The notes beneath the pieces are model-generated. The model ran no database searches and was not told the DNA's origin. It saw only the letters and a list, made by a program, of their open reading frames with translations. Source: Alkalimonas cellulosilytica (lineage in GTDB: Bacteria; Pseudomonadota; Gammaproteobacteria; Enterobacterales; Alteromonadaceae). From it: DNA of 64,000 nt. Below, piece after piece: positions 50,693 through 60,582 of the stretch. How positions within the stretch are numbered: the first letter of the stretch is position 1; each line of letters starts with the position of its first letter. Position numbers and translations under genes: made by a program. The stretch covers positions 1 to 64,000 of the forward strand of contig NZ_JAUHLI010000017.1 of assembly GCF_036325985.1 (NCBI RefSeq). Reading direction: 5' to 3'.

Positions 50693-52969
50693 TCAGTGCT
50701 GTTGAAGATAGCCAAGCAGCTGTTCTGCTGACATCGGTTTGGCAAAGAAGTAGCCTTGGTAGAGTTCACAGCCCATCTGCAAAAGCAGATCATGCTCATG
50801 GCCATGTTCGACCCCTTCGGCTATGGTCAGTAATTTCATGCGTTGGCCGATGGCAATAATGCTGGCAGTCATATTGCGGCAGGTTTCGTCATCAAGCATG
50901 CAATCGACAAAGCTTTTATCGATCTTCAGCTCATCCACCGGCAGTGTTCGCAGCATGCTTAATGAGGAGTAACCGGTGCCAAAGTCGTCCATGGAAATTT
51001 TGCAGCCGAGTTGCTTGATGCTGCTAAGCAGCTGACACACATGGTCATGGTCTTCAATCAGGATGCTCTCTGTCAGCTCAAGCGTGATCTGCTCAGCTAC
51101 CAGTTGGTGTTGTTGGATCTGGGCAACTAATTGTGGCAAGAAGTCACTGTGCAACAGTTGGCGAATGGATATATTCAGTGAAAGCTGAAAACGGCGTTCA
51201 AGCTGTTGCTGAACTTTGCTAATGTCGGCAAAAGCTTGCTGCAGAATAAACTGACCGAGCAGCGGCATCTGACCACTGCTTTCAGCGACTGGCACAAACT
51301 GATCCGGTGGAATAAACCCATCGACCGGATCCTGCCAGCGAACCAGAGCTTCCACGCCGTAGAGTTGACCTTCGCGATCAATTTGCGGCTGGTACACCAT
51401 AAATAAGTGCTGTTGTTCAATGGCCGTCCTCAGGCGTTGCTCGATGGCAAAGCGACGCTGATAACGCGCATCCAGTGGTTTGCTGTACAGGTAGATATTG
51501 TTTTTGGTTTTTTTTGCTTCGTACATGGCGACGTCGGCGGCCCGCACCAAATCATCCAATTGATTGGCATGGTCAGGGTAATGGGCAATGCCTATGCTGG
51601 CACCCAGCACAAAGCGTAATTTTTCTACCTGGTAAGGGCTGGACAATTGCTGGATCAGTTCGCTTGCCAGCTGCATGGCCGCCTGCTCGGAAGTGGCAGG
51701 CAGGAAAATCAGGAACTCATCACCACCGTGGCGGACAATGGCAGCGGAGTTACCGGCCTGCGCCTTAATTCTGCGACTCACTTCTTTTAGCACCGTATCC
51801 CCCAGTTCATGGCCAAAAGAGTCATTGATGGTTTTAAAGTTGTCTAAATCCAAAAACAGCAAATAACAACCGTTAGTTACAGTACCTAGCAACTTTGCCT
51901 TGTATTGGCGAAGATAGTTACGGTTTGGTAAGCCGGTAAGCTGGTCGTGGGTGGCTTCAAACAGCAATTCGGCCCGGCGGGAACGATCGGCCTGCGAAAT
52001 GGTGCGAATCAGAAAGAACAGCAGCAACTGGCTTAGCAGAAACACCAGCAGATAGCGCCATGAGCTGTGCCAAAAGGCTTCCTGCATCACCTGATTGTGT
52101 AATTTCGAAACAGCCCATAACTGATAGTCTGGCAAATAGCGGATCACCGCCTGTATCCGGCCTTCGGGTAATAGCAGCTGAACCGTGAAGGTTTCTTCCG
52201 ACACTCTGAGTTGTTGCAGATTAAAGCCGCTACTTTCGCTTAATCTGGTTTGCAATTGTTGCAACACACTGAGATCGATCGGTGTCTCATAACGTTCTGC
52301 AGCATTCGATGCTTCGCCAGCAAAGAACTGGTAATAGCCATCTTGTTGGCGGATTAAGGCGACATTATTCTTTTTCGGCAAGAGCAATGGTGCAACAAAG
52401 GCATTCAGTTCGCGCTTTAAAGAAACACCGAGTGCCATGATGGCGACAACTTGACCATCGGCCGAGCGAAGCGACTTTCGGACAGGAAAAGTCCAGGCAT
52501 CAAAAGATTCTATGAAGTAGATTCGACCAAGCTCAAGTTTATTTGAAGCCAGAGCTCGTTCAAATTCACCATGATCTAAGGCGTAATAGCGAAGGTTACC
52601 CAGCTGGTCGATATTGCGATTGGAGCTCACCATCAGCAAATTCCCATCAGGGCGAGCTAAAGCATAAGCGGTGGCATAACGATTATTTTGCATCAGATGG
52701 TCAAGCAGCCGGGTGCCTTGTTCGACATCCAATTGGCCGTCCTGCACCAATTGCACCAATTGATCGTGGTATAAGTCGGCCAACACTTGTTGCACTGAAA
52801 GCAGCGATTGCACTGAAGATGCCAACTGCTGAACTTGCGTATGTTGTTGTTGACGATGCTCCTGCACCACCAACAGCCAGCGCTGATGCAGGAAAAAAAT
52901 CAGCAGAACACAGCTGCCGAAAAAAAGCAGTGCAAAGAGAAACCAGATGTTTTGCCGCAGTTTGGCCAA
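50693..52969 (-). CDS. Membrane GGDEF-EAL dual-domain c-di-GMP enzyme with Cache-like sensor
   Basis: 758 residues from TTG 52969 (AGGA eight bases upstream). A first membrane helix (residues 7-27) and a second ('YLLVFLLSQLLLFFLI') enclose a periplasmic Cache-like sensor ('YATAYALARPDGNLLMVSS', 'WTFPVRKSLRSADGQVVAIM'). The GGDEF domain is intact ('IVRHGGDEFLIFLPA', 'LDLDNFKTINDSFGHELGD') but lacks an RxxD inhibitory site. The EAL domain is intact ('YGVEALVRWQDP', 'KISMDDFGTGYSSLS', 'LKIDKSFVDCM'). It may make or break c-di-GMP; net direction cannot be read from sequence. Confidence 0.92.
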   Translation of the reverse strand: MAKLRQNIWFLFALLFFGSCVLLIFFLHQRWLLVVQEHRQQQHTQVQQLASSVQSLLSVQQVLADLYHDQLVQLVQDGQLDVEQGTRLLDHLMQNNRYATAYALARPDGNLLMVSSNRNIDQLGNLRYYALDHGEFERALASNKLELGRIYFIESFDAWTFPVRKSLRSADGQVVAIMALGVSLKRELNAFVAPLLLPKKNNVALIRQQDGYYQFFAGEASNAAERYETPIDLSVLQQLQTRLSESSGFNLQQLRVSEETFTVQLLLPEGRIQAVIRYLPDYQLWAVSKLHNQVMQEAFWHSSWRYLLVFLLSQLLLFFLIRTISQADRSRRAELLFEATHDQLTGLPNRNYLRQYKAKLLGTVTNGCYLLFLDLDNFKTINDSFGHELGDTVLKEVSRRIKAQAGNSAAIVRHGGDEFLIFLPATSEQAAMQLASELIQQLSSPYQVEKLRFVLGASIGIAHYPDHANQLDDLVRAADVAMYEAKKTKNNIYLYSKPLDARYQRRFAIEQRLRTAIEQQHLFMVYQPQIDREGQLYGVEALVRWQDPVDGFIPPDQFVPVAESSGQMPLLGQFILQQAFADISKVQQQLERRFQLSLNISIRQLLHSDFLPQLVAQIQQHQLVAEQITLELTESILIEDHDHVCQLLSSIKQLGCKISMDDFGTGYSSLSMLRTLPVDELKIDKSFVDCMLDDETCRNMTASIIAIGQRMKLLTIAEGVEHGHEHDLLLQMGCELYQGYFFAKPMSAEQLLGYLQQH

Positions 52970-53065
52970 ATCTCTTTTCCTGTCAACCAGATGAAGAGTC
53001 AGTGTAGCCTATAAAGTCGGCAGAATCGAATGCTTACCGGCACTGTTTTTGTGCTGCTCGCCCCA

Positions 53066-55138
53066 TTACTCCTTTCGATAACGGGCAAACCAGGCCAGGG
53101 TGTGCTCGATTTTGGCAATCATCCGGCTGGGGCGGTTGGATACACCATGATAAGCACCAGGTACCCGCACCATGGCGGTATCGACTTGCCGCAAGCGTAA
53201 GGCCTGATAAAACTGCTCAGTTTCGGCCATCGGGGTACGACGATCCAGCTCTCCGGTAAACAGCAGGGTGGGGGTCGTCACATTGCCCACCAGCGACAGC
53301 GGCGAGCGCTGCCAGTAATGCTCATGCTGCTCCCAGGGCATACCCGGAAACTGATTCTGAATCTGTGCCATGTAGCTATCGGCTGTCAACACCTTGCTGA
53401 CCCAGTTGATCACCGGGTTGGTGGCGGCAGCTGCATTAAAGCGATCGGTTAAACCAATGGCATAAGCGGTGGCAATACCACCGGCTGAGCCGCCGGCAAT
53501 AAACAGATTATTTTCATCGATAAAGCCTTTGGCAATCATCGCATCCACCCCAGACATATGATCGGTGAAATCATCGGTGGAGGCGTATTTGTTTTGCAGC
53601 AAGAGCGCAAAGCGCTCGCCATAGGAAATACTGCCCCGGTAGTTGTTGTACAGCACCACATAGCCCTCGGCGGCGTAGCGCTGCAGCTCGGCAGAAAAGT
53701 GTGGGCCATAGGGCAGGTGCGGACCACCATGAATCTCCAAAATCAGCGGGTATTTTTTGCTGGGGTCAAACCCCGGTGGTGTGATGTACCAGGCATGAAT
53801 TTCTTCATCATCCAGTTTTGATCGGTAAGTAAACTCGTGCACCTTGCCCAGCTCACGCTGGCCTAAAAGGTCTTCGTTCAGTTGGGTCAGGTTACGTACC
53901 TGACCATGTTGCCAGAGCGCGACATCGGCCAGCCGCTGTGAGGAGCCTCGGGTATAAGCCAACTGGCCTTTGTCCGACAAGCTGAACATGCCACTCAAAT
54001 AAGGCCGTCCGGAGTTGGCGCCGGATACATCGCTAACCAAATCGGCCATCCGGTTACGCAGTGTGACCCGGGCAACCTTGGTGAGTCCTCGATCTTCATA
54101 CTGGAACACCAGCTGTTGGTTGTCTTGCCAAACCGGGTTTTCTACCGAGCGGTCCAGCTCTTTTAACAGGGGTTGTACCGCTTTGGTGCGCAGATCCAGC
54201 AACTGTAACTTGCTGTTGCGATAGGCAACGGCTTTATCCGGGGCAAACAAAAAAGCCAGTTGCAAACCGTCTGGTGAGAATACCGGGTGATAGTGCTGGC
54301 CCGGCCCGGTTAGCAAAGGCTGGATACGGCTGTCTTTTAACTGCAATTGATACAAATCAGCCTGGCGTGGCTGGTATTCCCAGTCACTGCTGCGGTTGGC
54401 TGAAAACACCAGGCTTTGACTATCGGGTGACCAGGCCAAAGGGCCCTGGTGCAGGTAGGGGCCCTCAGTCAGTTGACGGGCACTGCCACCGGAGGCTGGT
54501 AGCACAAAGACCTGGCGGTAGGCAGACTCCAGCAAACCCCGGCCATCTTGCTGGTAATATGTGCGTTCAACAATCAGTGGGGGCGCGGCCCATTCAGCAC
54601 CTTTGGGTGCTTTGGGTCGGTATACACTGCGGGCAAAGTAGGTTGGCTCTGCAGGGACCTCCATCAGAAAGGCCAGTTGCTGCCCATCCGGTGACCAAGC
54701 CAGCTGCTCGGGGCGGTGGGTCAGATTGCTGATTCGGGCGGTACGGCGTTGTGCCAGCCAATGCACGTGAATTTGTGCATTGCCGCTACGGTTCGAGATG
54801 AAAGCGATGCGGTTACTGTCCGGTGCCCAGCGTGGCTGGCTGTACTGAAACTCATCATCTAGCAGCGGCCAGTGATGACCGGTGCTGGTGTCGAGGATCC
54901 ACAGACGTTGCAGGGTATTGTCTTGCTGAATATTGTTGCTGTTGCGCACATACACAATGTGCTGACCATCCGGTGATATTTGCACATCGCTGGCAAATTC
55001 CAGCTCGAAAATATCCTCGGCACTAAAGTGTGCCAACTGAGCCTCAGAGCGTGCCAGGTCGGCTTGTGCCAATGGCAGCAAGCAGCACAATAAAATAAAA
55101 CCTAACCAATGGCGGGCAGAGGTTTTCATCAACAACAT
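53066..55138 (-). CDS. Exported S9 family peptidase
   Basis: 690 residues from ATG 55138 (GGAG nine bases upstream; ATG 55159 directly after the upstream stop is an alternative). The signal peptide ends 'LLPLAQADLA'. A propeller with TolB-like repeats ('SPDGQHIVYVRNSN', 'WAPDSNRIAFISNR') precedes the hydrolase domain: Ser in 'LFIAGGSAGGIATAYAIG' (Gly-Gly-Ser-Ala-Gly-Gly, unlike the Gly-Gly-Ser-Tyr form at 13224), Asp in 'LFTGELDRRTPMAETEQF' and His in 'RVPGAYHGVSNRPSRMI'. It is likely a periplasmic dipeptidyl or oligopeptidase. It follows the solute-binding lipoprotein gene after 21 bases and is probably co-transcribed. Confidence 0.9.
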   Translation of the reverse strand: MLLMKTSARHWLGFILLCCLLPLAQADLARSEAQLAHFSAEDIFELEFASDVQISPDGQHIVYVRNSNNIQQDNTLQRLWILDTSTGHHWPLLDDEFQYSQPRWAPDSNRIAFISNRSGNAQIHVHWLAQRRTARISNLTHRPEQLAWSPDGQQLAFLMEVPAEPTYFARSVYRPKAPKGAEWAAPPLIVERTYYQQDGRGLLESAYRQVFVLPASGGSARQLTEGPYLHQGPLAWSPDSQSLVFSANRSSDWEYQPRQADLYQLQLKDSRIQPLLTGPGQHYHPVFSPDGLQLAFLFAPDKAVAYRNSKLQLLDLRTKAVQPLLKELDRSVENPVWQDNQQLVFQYEDRGLTKVARVTLRNRMADLVSDVSGANSGRPYLSGMFSLSDKGQLAYTRGSSQRLADVALWQHGQVRNLTQLNEDLLGQRELGKVHEFTYRSKLDDEEIHAWYITPPGFDPSKKYPLILEIHGGPHLPYGPHFSAELQRYAAEGYVVLYNNYRGSISYGERFALLLQNKYASTDDFTDHMSGVDAMIAKGFIDENNLFIAGGSAGGIATAYAIGLTDRFNAAAATNPVINWVSKVLTADSYMAQIQNQFPGMPWEQHEHYWQRSPLSLVGNVTTPTLLFTGELDRRTPMAETEQFYQALRLRQVDTAMVRVPGAYHGVSNRPSRMIAKIEHTLAWFARYRKE

Positions 55139-55159
55139 TCGCAACGACTCCTGTATCAT

Positions 55160-56047
55160 TTATTCGTGACCAAGCAATAGCTCAGCCAATTCCTGCCCCA
55201 GGTGCTGCTGCATAATCTGGCGGTAGCTGGCAGTGTGACGGTACCCCCCTTCCGCGGCAAAGAAAGCCTGCATGAACTGCGACCAGTCGCTATTGAGTGG
55301 CATTATAAAACCAAAGGTTTCATCGGTTTCAGCAGCTAGCGGGTGATCGCGCAGTGGCATACCTGCCTGACGGGCGCGCCAGTAATTGTAGGCATCAACG
55401 TAGCTGTAAAAGGCGCCGGATGCGACCAGCTCCAACAAATCCGGGTTGGATGTGACGCGCTGAATGGCAAGGCCTGGTTGATAGCTGTCACGCAGGCGGC
55501 GAATACGCACTTCATGCAAGGTACCGGAAAATGCCAGCGGTTCCAGCTCTGCAAATTGGCTGGGAAAATCTGCCCAATCCTGCAATTCAGCGACATCCTG
55601 ATGGGTGATCAGGGCGGCGACATTATTCATGTAAGGTGGTGAGAATTGCAGCTCTTGTTTACGCGCCTCGGTGATGGTGACATTGCCAAGGCCAAATACA
55701 CCGCCCTCTGCCTGCATCACCCGCTGATAAAAGTGCTGCCAGTTGGTCTCTTCGACAAAGTTGAGCTGCAAGCGGATACGGTGGTGGCGCTCGGCCCAAC
55801 GGGCAAAGTCCCGCATAATTTCAACACTGACGCCGGTAAGCTCACCGGCAGCATTGGTGTAAGCAAAACCTTCGGCCGGTACATACAGCACTGTCAGGCT
55901 CGCCTGACCTTGTTGTTGTGCTTGCTGGAAGCTATCGCCACGGTCTTGCCCAAGCGGGCTTAATGAGACTACCGGCTCCGGAGAGCAGGCAGCCAAAAAC
56001 AGGCTGAGCATGATCAGCAGGCAAGGCAGGGTGAGTTTTTGCAACAT
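55160..56047 (-). CDS. Solute-binding lipoprotein, family 3-like
   Basis: 295 residues from ATG 56047 (GGAA upstream). Lipobox 'LSLFLAACSPEPV' marks a lipidated N-terminus. The body is an amino-acid-type solute-binding fold ('LTVLYVPAEGFAYTNAAGEL', 'GVSVEIMRDFARWAERHHRI', 'VFGLGNVTITEARKQELQFS'). It is upstream of an S9 peptidase on the same strand, so the pair may handle peptides or their products. No permease is nearby. Confidence 0.82.
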   Translation of the reverse strand: MLQKLTLPCLLIMLSLFLAACSPEPVVSLSPLGQDRGDSFQQAQQQGQASLTVLYVPAEGFAYTNAAGELTGVSVEIMRDFARWAERHHRIRLQLNFVEETNWQHFYQRVMQAEGGVFGLGNVTITEARKQELQFSPPYMNNVAALITHQDVAELQDWADFPSQFAELEPLAFSGTLHEVRIRRLRDSYQPGLAIQRVTSNPDLLELVASGAFYSYVDAYNYWRARQAGMPLRDHPLAAETDETFGFIMPLNSDWSQFMQAFFAAEGGYRHTASYRQIMQQHLGQELAELLLGHE

Positions 56048-56131
56048 AACGGATTCCAATGAGCGGTCGTGGCTGAAAGTGCCGTTATCTTGGCAAACTA
56101 GGCTGGCTCTGTCAAAACCAGTGCTTTGGTT

Positions 56132-57292
56132 TCACGGCTGTGTGGGTTTAACTTGGATAACACCACCTTTATAAAGCCCAAAAAACAGAGTGAGCTCTCC
56201 TTGCTGCTGATGCATTACCATACTGCGCACCCCGCCAAAGAGACTGTTTGATGGATATTGATAGCGTTGCCAGCTTTGCCCGGCATCATCCGACCATTCA
56301 ATGATCAAGGGTTGCGGCAAATCGAATTCTTTACTCCAGCCAGCTGTATAGAGACGTGATGTGGTGGGGTCTTGCAGCAGGTCGTAATAAAATCGATAAT
56401 TTACATCGCCAATCATGCTGTGCCAACTGCCGCCTTGATCGTCACTGAAAGCTATGCCTCCTTCACCCATGACAAAAGTTCGTTCTGGCTGATCAGCAAA
56501 AAATCGGATTGCATAAACAACGGCTGGTCCAGGTATCCCCTCATGACTCAACACTTCCCGCATCGCTGCATGATGCTCAATCAATTCACTGGTATGGAGA
56601 TTGAATTGGTACAGCAAAGGATTCTCTTGTAAGCCCTGCCCACCAGACCACACCTCAGTTTTATCTGGATTGATAGCAAGGGCGGTATTAGGTTGGCTGA
56701 ACATCCCCCAGCCACCATGGAGGACTTGCCAGCTCAGACCATAATCCGTGGAGTGGGCTAGCACATCGTAACCAGAACCGTAGAGGGTTGCGTTGTCGGG
56801 TTCATAGATCAGCGCGAAAGGTGGTTCGGTGCGAAATATCTGCTCTTTTCCCTGCTCGTTTTCTGTCTCGTAATGCCCAAAGTTATGTTTGATTTCCAGC
56901 CAGCTGTGGCCAGCATCGGTGGTTTCATACAGGCTAAAAGTATGATAACCCTCATCATCCTGCTGCTGAACACCAGCCAGCATATGATGATCGGCAATGC
57001 GGGCCAGGGATAAAACGTGTGCATCATCAAAGCCCAGGGATTGCCATTCCAAGGTGTGTAGATCAGCCCGGAATAGTCCGGCATTGGTGAGCGCAAACAG
57101 ATACTGCTCGCTAAGTTGTAATTCACCTACGATCAGACCATGTAATCCGCTTAACTGGACACTAAAAGGGGCTGGCTCAGGCTCAGGAATAGGTGTAGAA
57201 ACCGGTGGTGGCAGCGATTGAGTGGACTCGCTGCCACCGCAGGAAATTAACATAAACAGGCTGCAGCAGATAAATATCGAAACGTAGCGCAT
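56132..57292 (-). CDS. Lipoprotein with sialidase-like Asp-box beta-propeller
   Basis: 386 residues: lipobox 'LFMLISCGGSEST', a proline-rich linker ('LPPPVSTPIPEPEPAP'), then a propeller with four Asp-box motifs of the form S/T-x-D-x-G-x-x-W ('ETTDAGHSWLEI', 'STDYGLSWQVL', 'SDDQGGSWHSM', 'SDDAGQSWQRY'). Such repeats occur in sialidases, photosystem stability factors and adhesins; I see no catalytic sialidase residues, so no enzyme is claimed. It is a surface or periplasmic lipoprotein of unknown role. The cytochrome c gene lies 68 bases upstream on the same strand. Confidence 0.8.
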   Translation of the reverse strand: MRYVSIFICCSLFMLISCGGSESTQSLPPPVSTPIPEPEPAPFSVQLSGLHGLIVGELQLSEQYLFALTNAGLFRADLHTLEWQSLGFDDAHVLSLARIADHHMLAGVQQQDDEGYHTFSLYETTDAGHSWLEIKHNFGHYETENEQGKEQIFRTEPPFALIYEPDNATLYGSGYDVLAHSTDYGLSWQVLHGGWGMFSQPNTALAINPDKTEVWSGGQGLQENPLLYQFNLHTSELIEHHAAMREVLSHEGIPGPAVVYAIRFFADQPERTFVMGEGGIAFSDDQGGSWHSMIGDVNYRFYYDLLQDPTTSRLYTAGWSKEFDLPQPLIIEWSDDAGQSWQRYQYPSNSLFGGVRSMVMHQQQGELTLFFGLYKGGVIQVKPTQP

Positions 57293-57360
57293 AGTTGTTC
57301 ACATGGATTAACCTTGGGTAAGCAACTAACTTAATGCATCTTACATAAGCCCGCAAGAAC

Positions 57361-57735
57361 TCAATCGGCTTTTTGCTGAGTGAAGTAAAAAGCCAGCGCT
57401 GCAATGTCGTCATCCGATAATCCCCTGGCTTGTGGGGACATTAATGGGTTGACGATGTCACCACTACGGTAAGCCAGTAACGCCGCTGTCATCTCTTCGG
57501 CGCTCATACCGGCAATGCTTGGGTACATGCGGTTGCGGGAAATGCCCTGGGGGCCATGGCAGGCTGCGCAGCTGCGGGCTCTGGCTTCGCCATGGCGCAG
57601 CAGTTCGCGTTCTTGTTCGGAAAGAGCCGCCCAGGGATCGGGTTTGGCTGTCTCGGTGACTTTGGCAGGTTCGGAGCAAGCTGCTGCGAGGAGGCCAATA
57701 CTGACGAAGATCAAAAGGCGGATGCATTGATTCAT
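57361..57735 (-). CDS. Small c-type cytochrome lipoprotein
   Basis: 124 residues with lipobox 'IGLLAAACSEPAKV' and one haem-binding Cys-x2-Cys-His ('ARSCAACHGPQGISRN'). The distal Met is likely in 'IVNPLMSPQARGL'. The C-terminal 'LSDDDIAALAFYFTQQK' is typical of cytochrome c553/c4-like monohaem domains. It should carry electrons at the periplasmic face of the inner or outer membrane. No oxidase partner is adjacent; it is unrelated by position to the cioAB operon. Confidence 0.88.
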   Translation of the reverse strand: MNQCIRLLIFVSIGLLAAACSEPAKVTETAKPDPWAALSEQERELLRHGEARARSCAACHGPQGISRNRMYPSIAGMSAEEMTAALLAYRSGDIVNPLMSPQARGLSDDDIAALAFYFTQQKAD

Positions 57736-57917
57736 GGTATGCTTTTACTCCCTGGTTTTCTGGCAGCCTGCCACAGACTGGCAAAGAACACCAGTCTGCT
57801 TTAGGCGTACCCTTTTTGGCTTAATGCATGCACTGGCCTGACTGGTTCGGTTTTGCTAATCTTATTGAACTTCAGTGCGTTAATTCAAGCTCCAGCTCTT
57901 ACTACAAGGACTTTGCT

Positions 57918-59159
57918 TTGTTTGCAATGATACGAACCATCTGGCCATTGCTGTTGGGGATGCTGATCGTCGGCATGACCACCGGCCTGCAAAATACCTT
58001 GTTGTCGATTCGGGCAGAGATGGAAGGCTTTAGTAGTGCCAGTACAGGCATGATATTGGCGGGTTATTTTATTGGTTTTTTGCTGGGGGCCATCCGGGCG
58101 CCAAAAATGATCCATCGGGTCGGCCATATCCGTGCCTTCGCGGCCCTGGCGGCGTTGGCGTCGATCAGCATTTTGGTGCATGCCATCTGGGTCAATACCG
58201 GGGTTTGGTTTGTACTGCGGATGATTTCTGGTTTTTGTTTTTCTGCCATTTTTGTTATTGCGGAAAGCTGGATTAATGCGGGGGCGACCAATCAAAATCG
58301 TGGCAAACTGATGTCGCTGTACGTCATGATGTTGTTTGGTGGTATTGGTCTGGGGCAATTTTTGCTCTACATCGGTGATCCTCGCGATTTTATTCAGTTT
58401 ACTCTGGTGTCTATTTTAATCAGTGCGGCCGTGATCCCGCTGCTGATTACGCCCACCACCACACCTTCTTTTGGGCCACCGCAAAAAATGCGGGCCAGTG
58501 AGCTGATGCGGGTCGCCCCGCTTGGGATCATCGGTTGTTTCTTAATGCAGTTCGCTTATGCCTCTTTATTTGGCCTTGGACCGGTGTACTTTTCCCGGCT
58601 TGGCCTGGAGCTGACGCAAATCGCCAATCTGGTGGCTTGCCTGATTTTTGGCTCTTTGTGTTTCCAGTTCCAACTCGGCAAACTGTCTGATCGCTTCGAC
58701 CGGCGGCTGGTCATTGCCAGCTGCGCTTTTGCTTCCTGTGCTATGGCGCTGTGGATTTCCAGTCTGGATAGCACCCAGGTGTTGCTGCTTTATGTCAGCT
58801 ACTTTTTATTTGGTGCTGTGATGCTGCCGATTTTTTCGATGGTCGTGGCCTATACCAATGATTATCTCAATAAAGAGCAGATGGTGGGGGCCAGCAGCGC
58901 TCTGGTGCGGGCAAATGGCCAGGGTGCCATCTGTGGTTTGCTGATATCCGGCCTGTTGATGCACTTTGTAGGCACTCAGGTATTTTTCTGGTTTATCGGC
59001 AGCCTGCCGGTGGTAGTGGGCGCTATGGCGCTGTATGTTCGGTTTTTTGACCGTCGCCAACGTCAGCGCCGCGCCAGTGCCACGGTGATGCTGCCAACCC
59101 AATCCTCCGAGAGCATGATTAAAGAAGGCTTGGAAAAACAACAGGACTCTGAGGACTAA
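57918..59159 (+). CDS. MFS transporter, YcaD-like
   Basis: 413 residues from TTG 57918 (AAGGA seven bases upstream) or 410 from ATG 57927. Twelve membrane helices. 'LAGYFIGFLLGAIRAPKMIH' and 'GKLSDRFDRRLVIASC' are the two MFS loop motifs. 'FVIAESWINAGATNQNRGKL' matches the YcaD-type sugar/drug family members. The substrate is unknown. The end is hydrophilic. It is followed after 63 bases by the M20 amidohydrolase on the same strand; joint transport and hydrolysis is possible but weak. Confidence 0.85.
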   Translation: MFAMIRTIWPLLLGMLIVGMTTGLQNTLLSIRAEMEGFSSASTGMILAGYFIGFLLGAIRAPKMIHRVGHIRAFAALAALASISILVHAIWVNTGVWFVLRMISGFCFSAIFVIAESWINAGATNQNRGKLMSLYVMMLFGGIGLGQFLLYIGDPRDFIQFTLVSILISAAVIPLLITPTTTPSFGPPQKMRASELMRVAPLGIIGCFLMQFAYASLFGLGPVYFSRLGLELTQIANLVACLIFGSLCFQFQLGKLSDRFDRRLVIASCAFASCAMALWISSLDSTQVLLLYVSYFLFGAVMLPIFSMVVAYTNDYLNKEQMVGASSALVRANGQGAICGLLISGLLMHFVGTQVFFWFIGSLPVVVGAMALYVRFFDRRQRQRRASATVMLPTQSSESMIKEGLEKQQDSED

Positions 59160-59222
59160 GTGCATTGCTTAGGCCCAGGATTGCGGCTAAGCTCAAAGCC
59201 TTGATTGTAAAAGGAGAGTCTC

Positions 59223-60509
59223 ATGCTTCGGTTCTTACTCATAGCCATTCCTTTGTGCTTGCCTGCCGTTCTGCAGGCAGAACAGCTTGTTCGACCTACC
59301 ATCAGCACCGAGCTGGAACAAAAGGTGATTGCCTGGCGACGGGACATTCATCAGCACCCGGAGCTCAGTAACCGCGAGTTTCGAACGGCTGCTTTGGTCG
59401 CCGAGCATTTGCGAAATTTGGGCATGGAGGTGCAAACTGAGATTGCCCATACCGGGGTGGTCGGCGTCTTACGCGGTGGTAAACCTGGCCCGGTGATTGC
59501 CCTGCGGGCCGATATGGATGCCCTGCCGGTCACCGAGCAAACCGATGTGCCTTTTCGTTCTACCGTCATTGGCGAGTACCGTGGCAATGAAGTGGGGGTG
59601 ATGCATGCCTGTGGCCATGATTTGCATGTCGCTATGTTGATGGGCGCTGCCGAGTATTTGGCCGGGCATCGTGAGCAGGTGGCTGGCACCGTGATGTTTA
59701 TTTTTCAGCCGGCAGAAGAAGGCGCGCCACCCGGGGAAGAAGGTGGTGCTGAGCTGATGCTGCGTGAAGGTCTGTTTGCTGAGTTAAAGCCGGATGCCAT
59801 TTTTGGCATTCATGTCTGGGGCCAGGCGCCACTTGGCGCTATTGGCTACCGTAAAGGCCCTTTGATGGCATCGTCCGATCGCTTTGAAATCCGGGTTAAA
59901 GGGCAGCAGACCCATGGCTCATCGCCCTGGGCCGGGGTTGATCCTATCGTGGCGGCGGCGCAAATCATCAACAATGTGCAGACCATTGTTAGCCGGCAAA
60001 TCAATATTACTCGGGCACCTGCGGTGGTGAGCTTTGGTATTGTCGAAGGTGGGGTGCGCAACAACATCATTCCGGATGAGGTGTATCTGGAAGGCACCAT
60101 TCGTAACTTCGATATGGACATTCGTCAGCAAATTTTCCGCCAACTGACTCAGGCGGCAGAGGCGTCGGCCCATGTCACCGGTGCTAAAGCGGAGGTGACC
60201 ATTATTGAAGGCTACCCGGTCACCATCAACAATCCTGATTTGGTGGCGCGGATGCTGCCCACTACTAAGGCGGTAGCAGGCGAGCAAATGGTGCAGGAAA
60301 GTCCGCTGGTAACCGGTGCGGAGGATTTCTCCTACTATGCGCTGGAAGTACCCGGCATGTTTGTATTTTTAGGGGTGGCACCACCGGATAAAGATCCGGC
60401 CAGCATGCCAGCCAACCATTCGCCATTTTTCTACGCCGACGAGCGGGCACTCAAAGTAGGCACCAATCTGTTTATTAACTGGGTGTTTGATTACCCGGGT
60501 GCTGGCTAA
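59223..60509 (+). CDS. Exported M20D amidohydrolase
   Basis: 428 residues with a signal peptide ending 'AVLQAEQL' and AAGGAG before ATG 59223. Metal-binding motifs of the M20D/amidohydrolase family are visible: 'ALRADMDALPVTEQ', 'VMHACGHDLHVAMLMG', 'FIFQPAEEGAPPGEEGG' and 'AIFGIHVWGQAPLG'. Members cleave N-acyl amino acids, hippurate, indole-acetyl conjugates or related amides. The secreted location is less common than the cytoplasmic form. The MFS gene upstream may be in the same transcript. Confidence 0.92.
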   Translation: MLRFLLIAIPLCLPAVLQAEQLVRPTISTELEQKVIAWRRDIHQHPELSNREFRTAALVAEHLRNLGMEVQTEIAHTGVVGVLRGGKPGPVIALRADMDALPVTEQTDVPFRSTVIGEYRGNEVGVMHACGHDLHVAMLMGAAEYLAGHREQVAGTVMFIFQPAEEGAPPGEEGGAELMLREGLFAELKPDAIFGIHVWGQAPLGAIGYRKGPLMASSDRFEIRVKGQQTHGSSPWAGVDPIVAAAQIINNVQTIVSRQINITRAPAVVSFGIVEGGVRNNIIPDEVYLEGTIRNFDMDIRQQIFRQLTQAAEASAHVTGAKAEVTIIEGYPVTINNPDLVARMLPTTKAVAGEQMVQESPLVTGAEDFSYYALEVPGMFVFLGVAPPDKDPASMPANHSPFFYADERALKVGTNLFINWVFDYPGAG

Positions 60510-60530
60510 AGCGAGTTTTTGATTTGCTGA

Positions 60531-60555
60531 GCGGGCAGATAGTTGTTGTGCCCGC
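60531..60555. terminator. Weak hairpin between convergent genes
   Basis: GCGGGCA and TGCCCGC form a seven-base stem after the amidohydrolase stop. There is no clear T run. Confidence 0.35.
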
Positions 60556-60582
60556 CAGCACACTTAAACCTTCCCGGGACTG

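Noticed and set aside
56132..57292. Sialidase
   Set aside because: Asp-box repeats are present, but the catalytic Arg triad, Tyr and Glu of sialidases are not recognisable.
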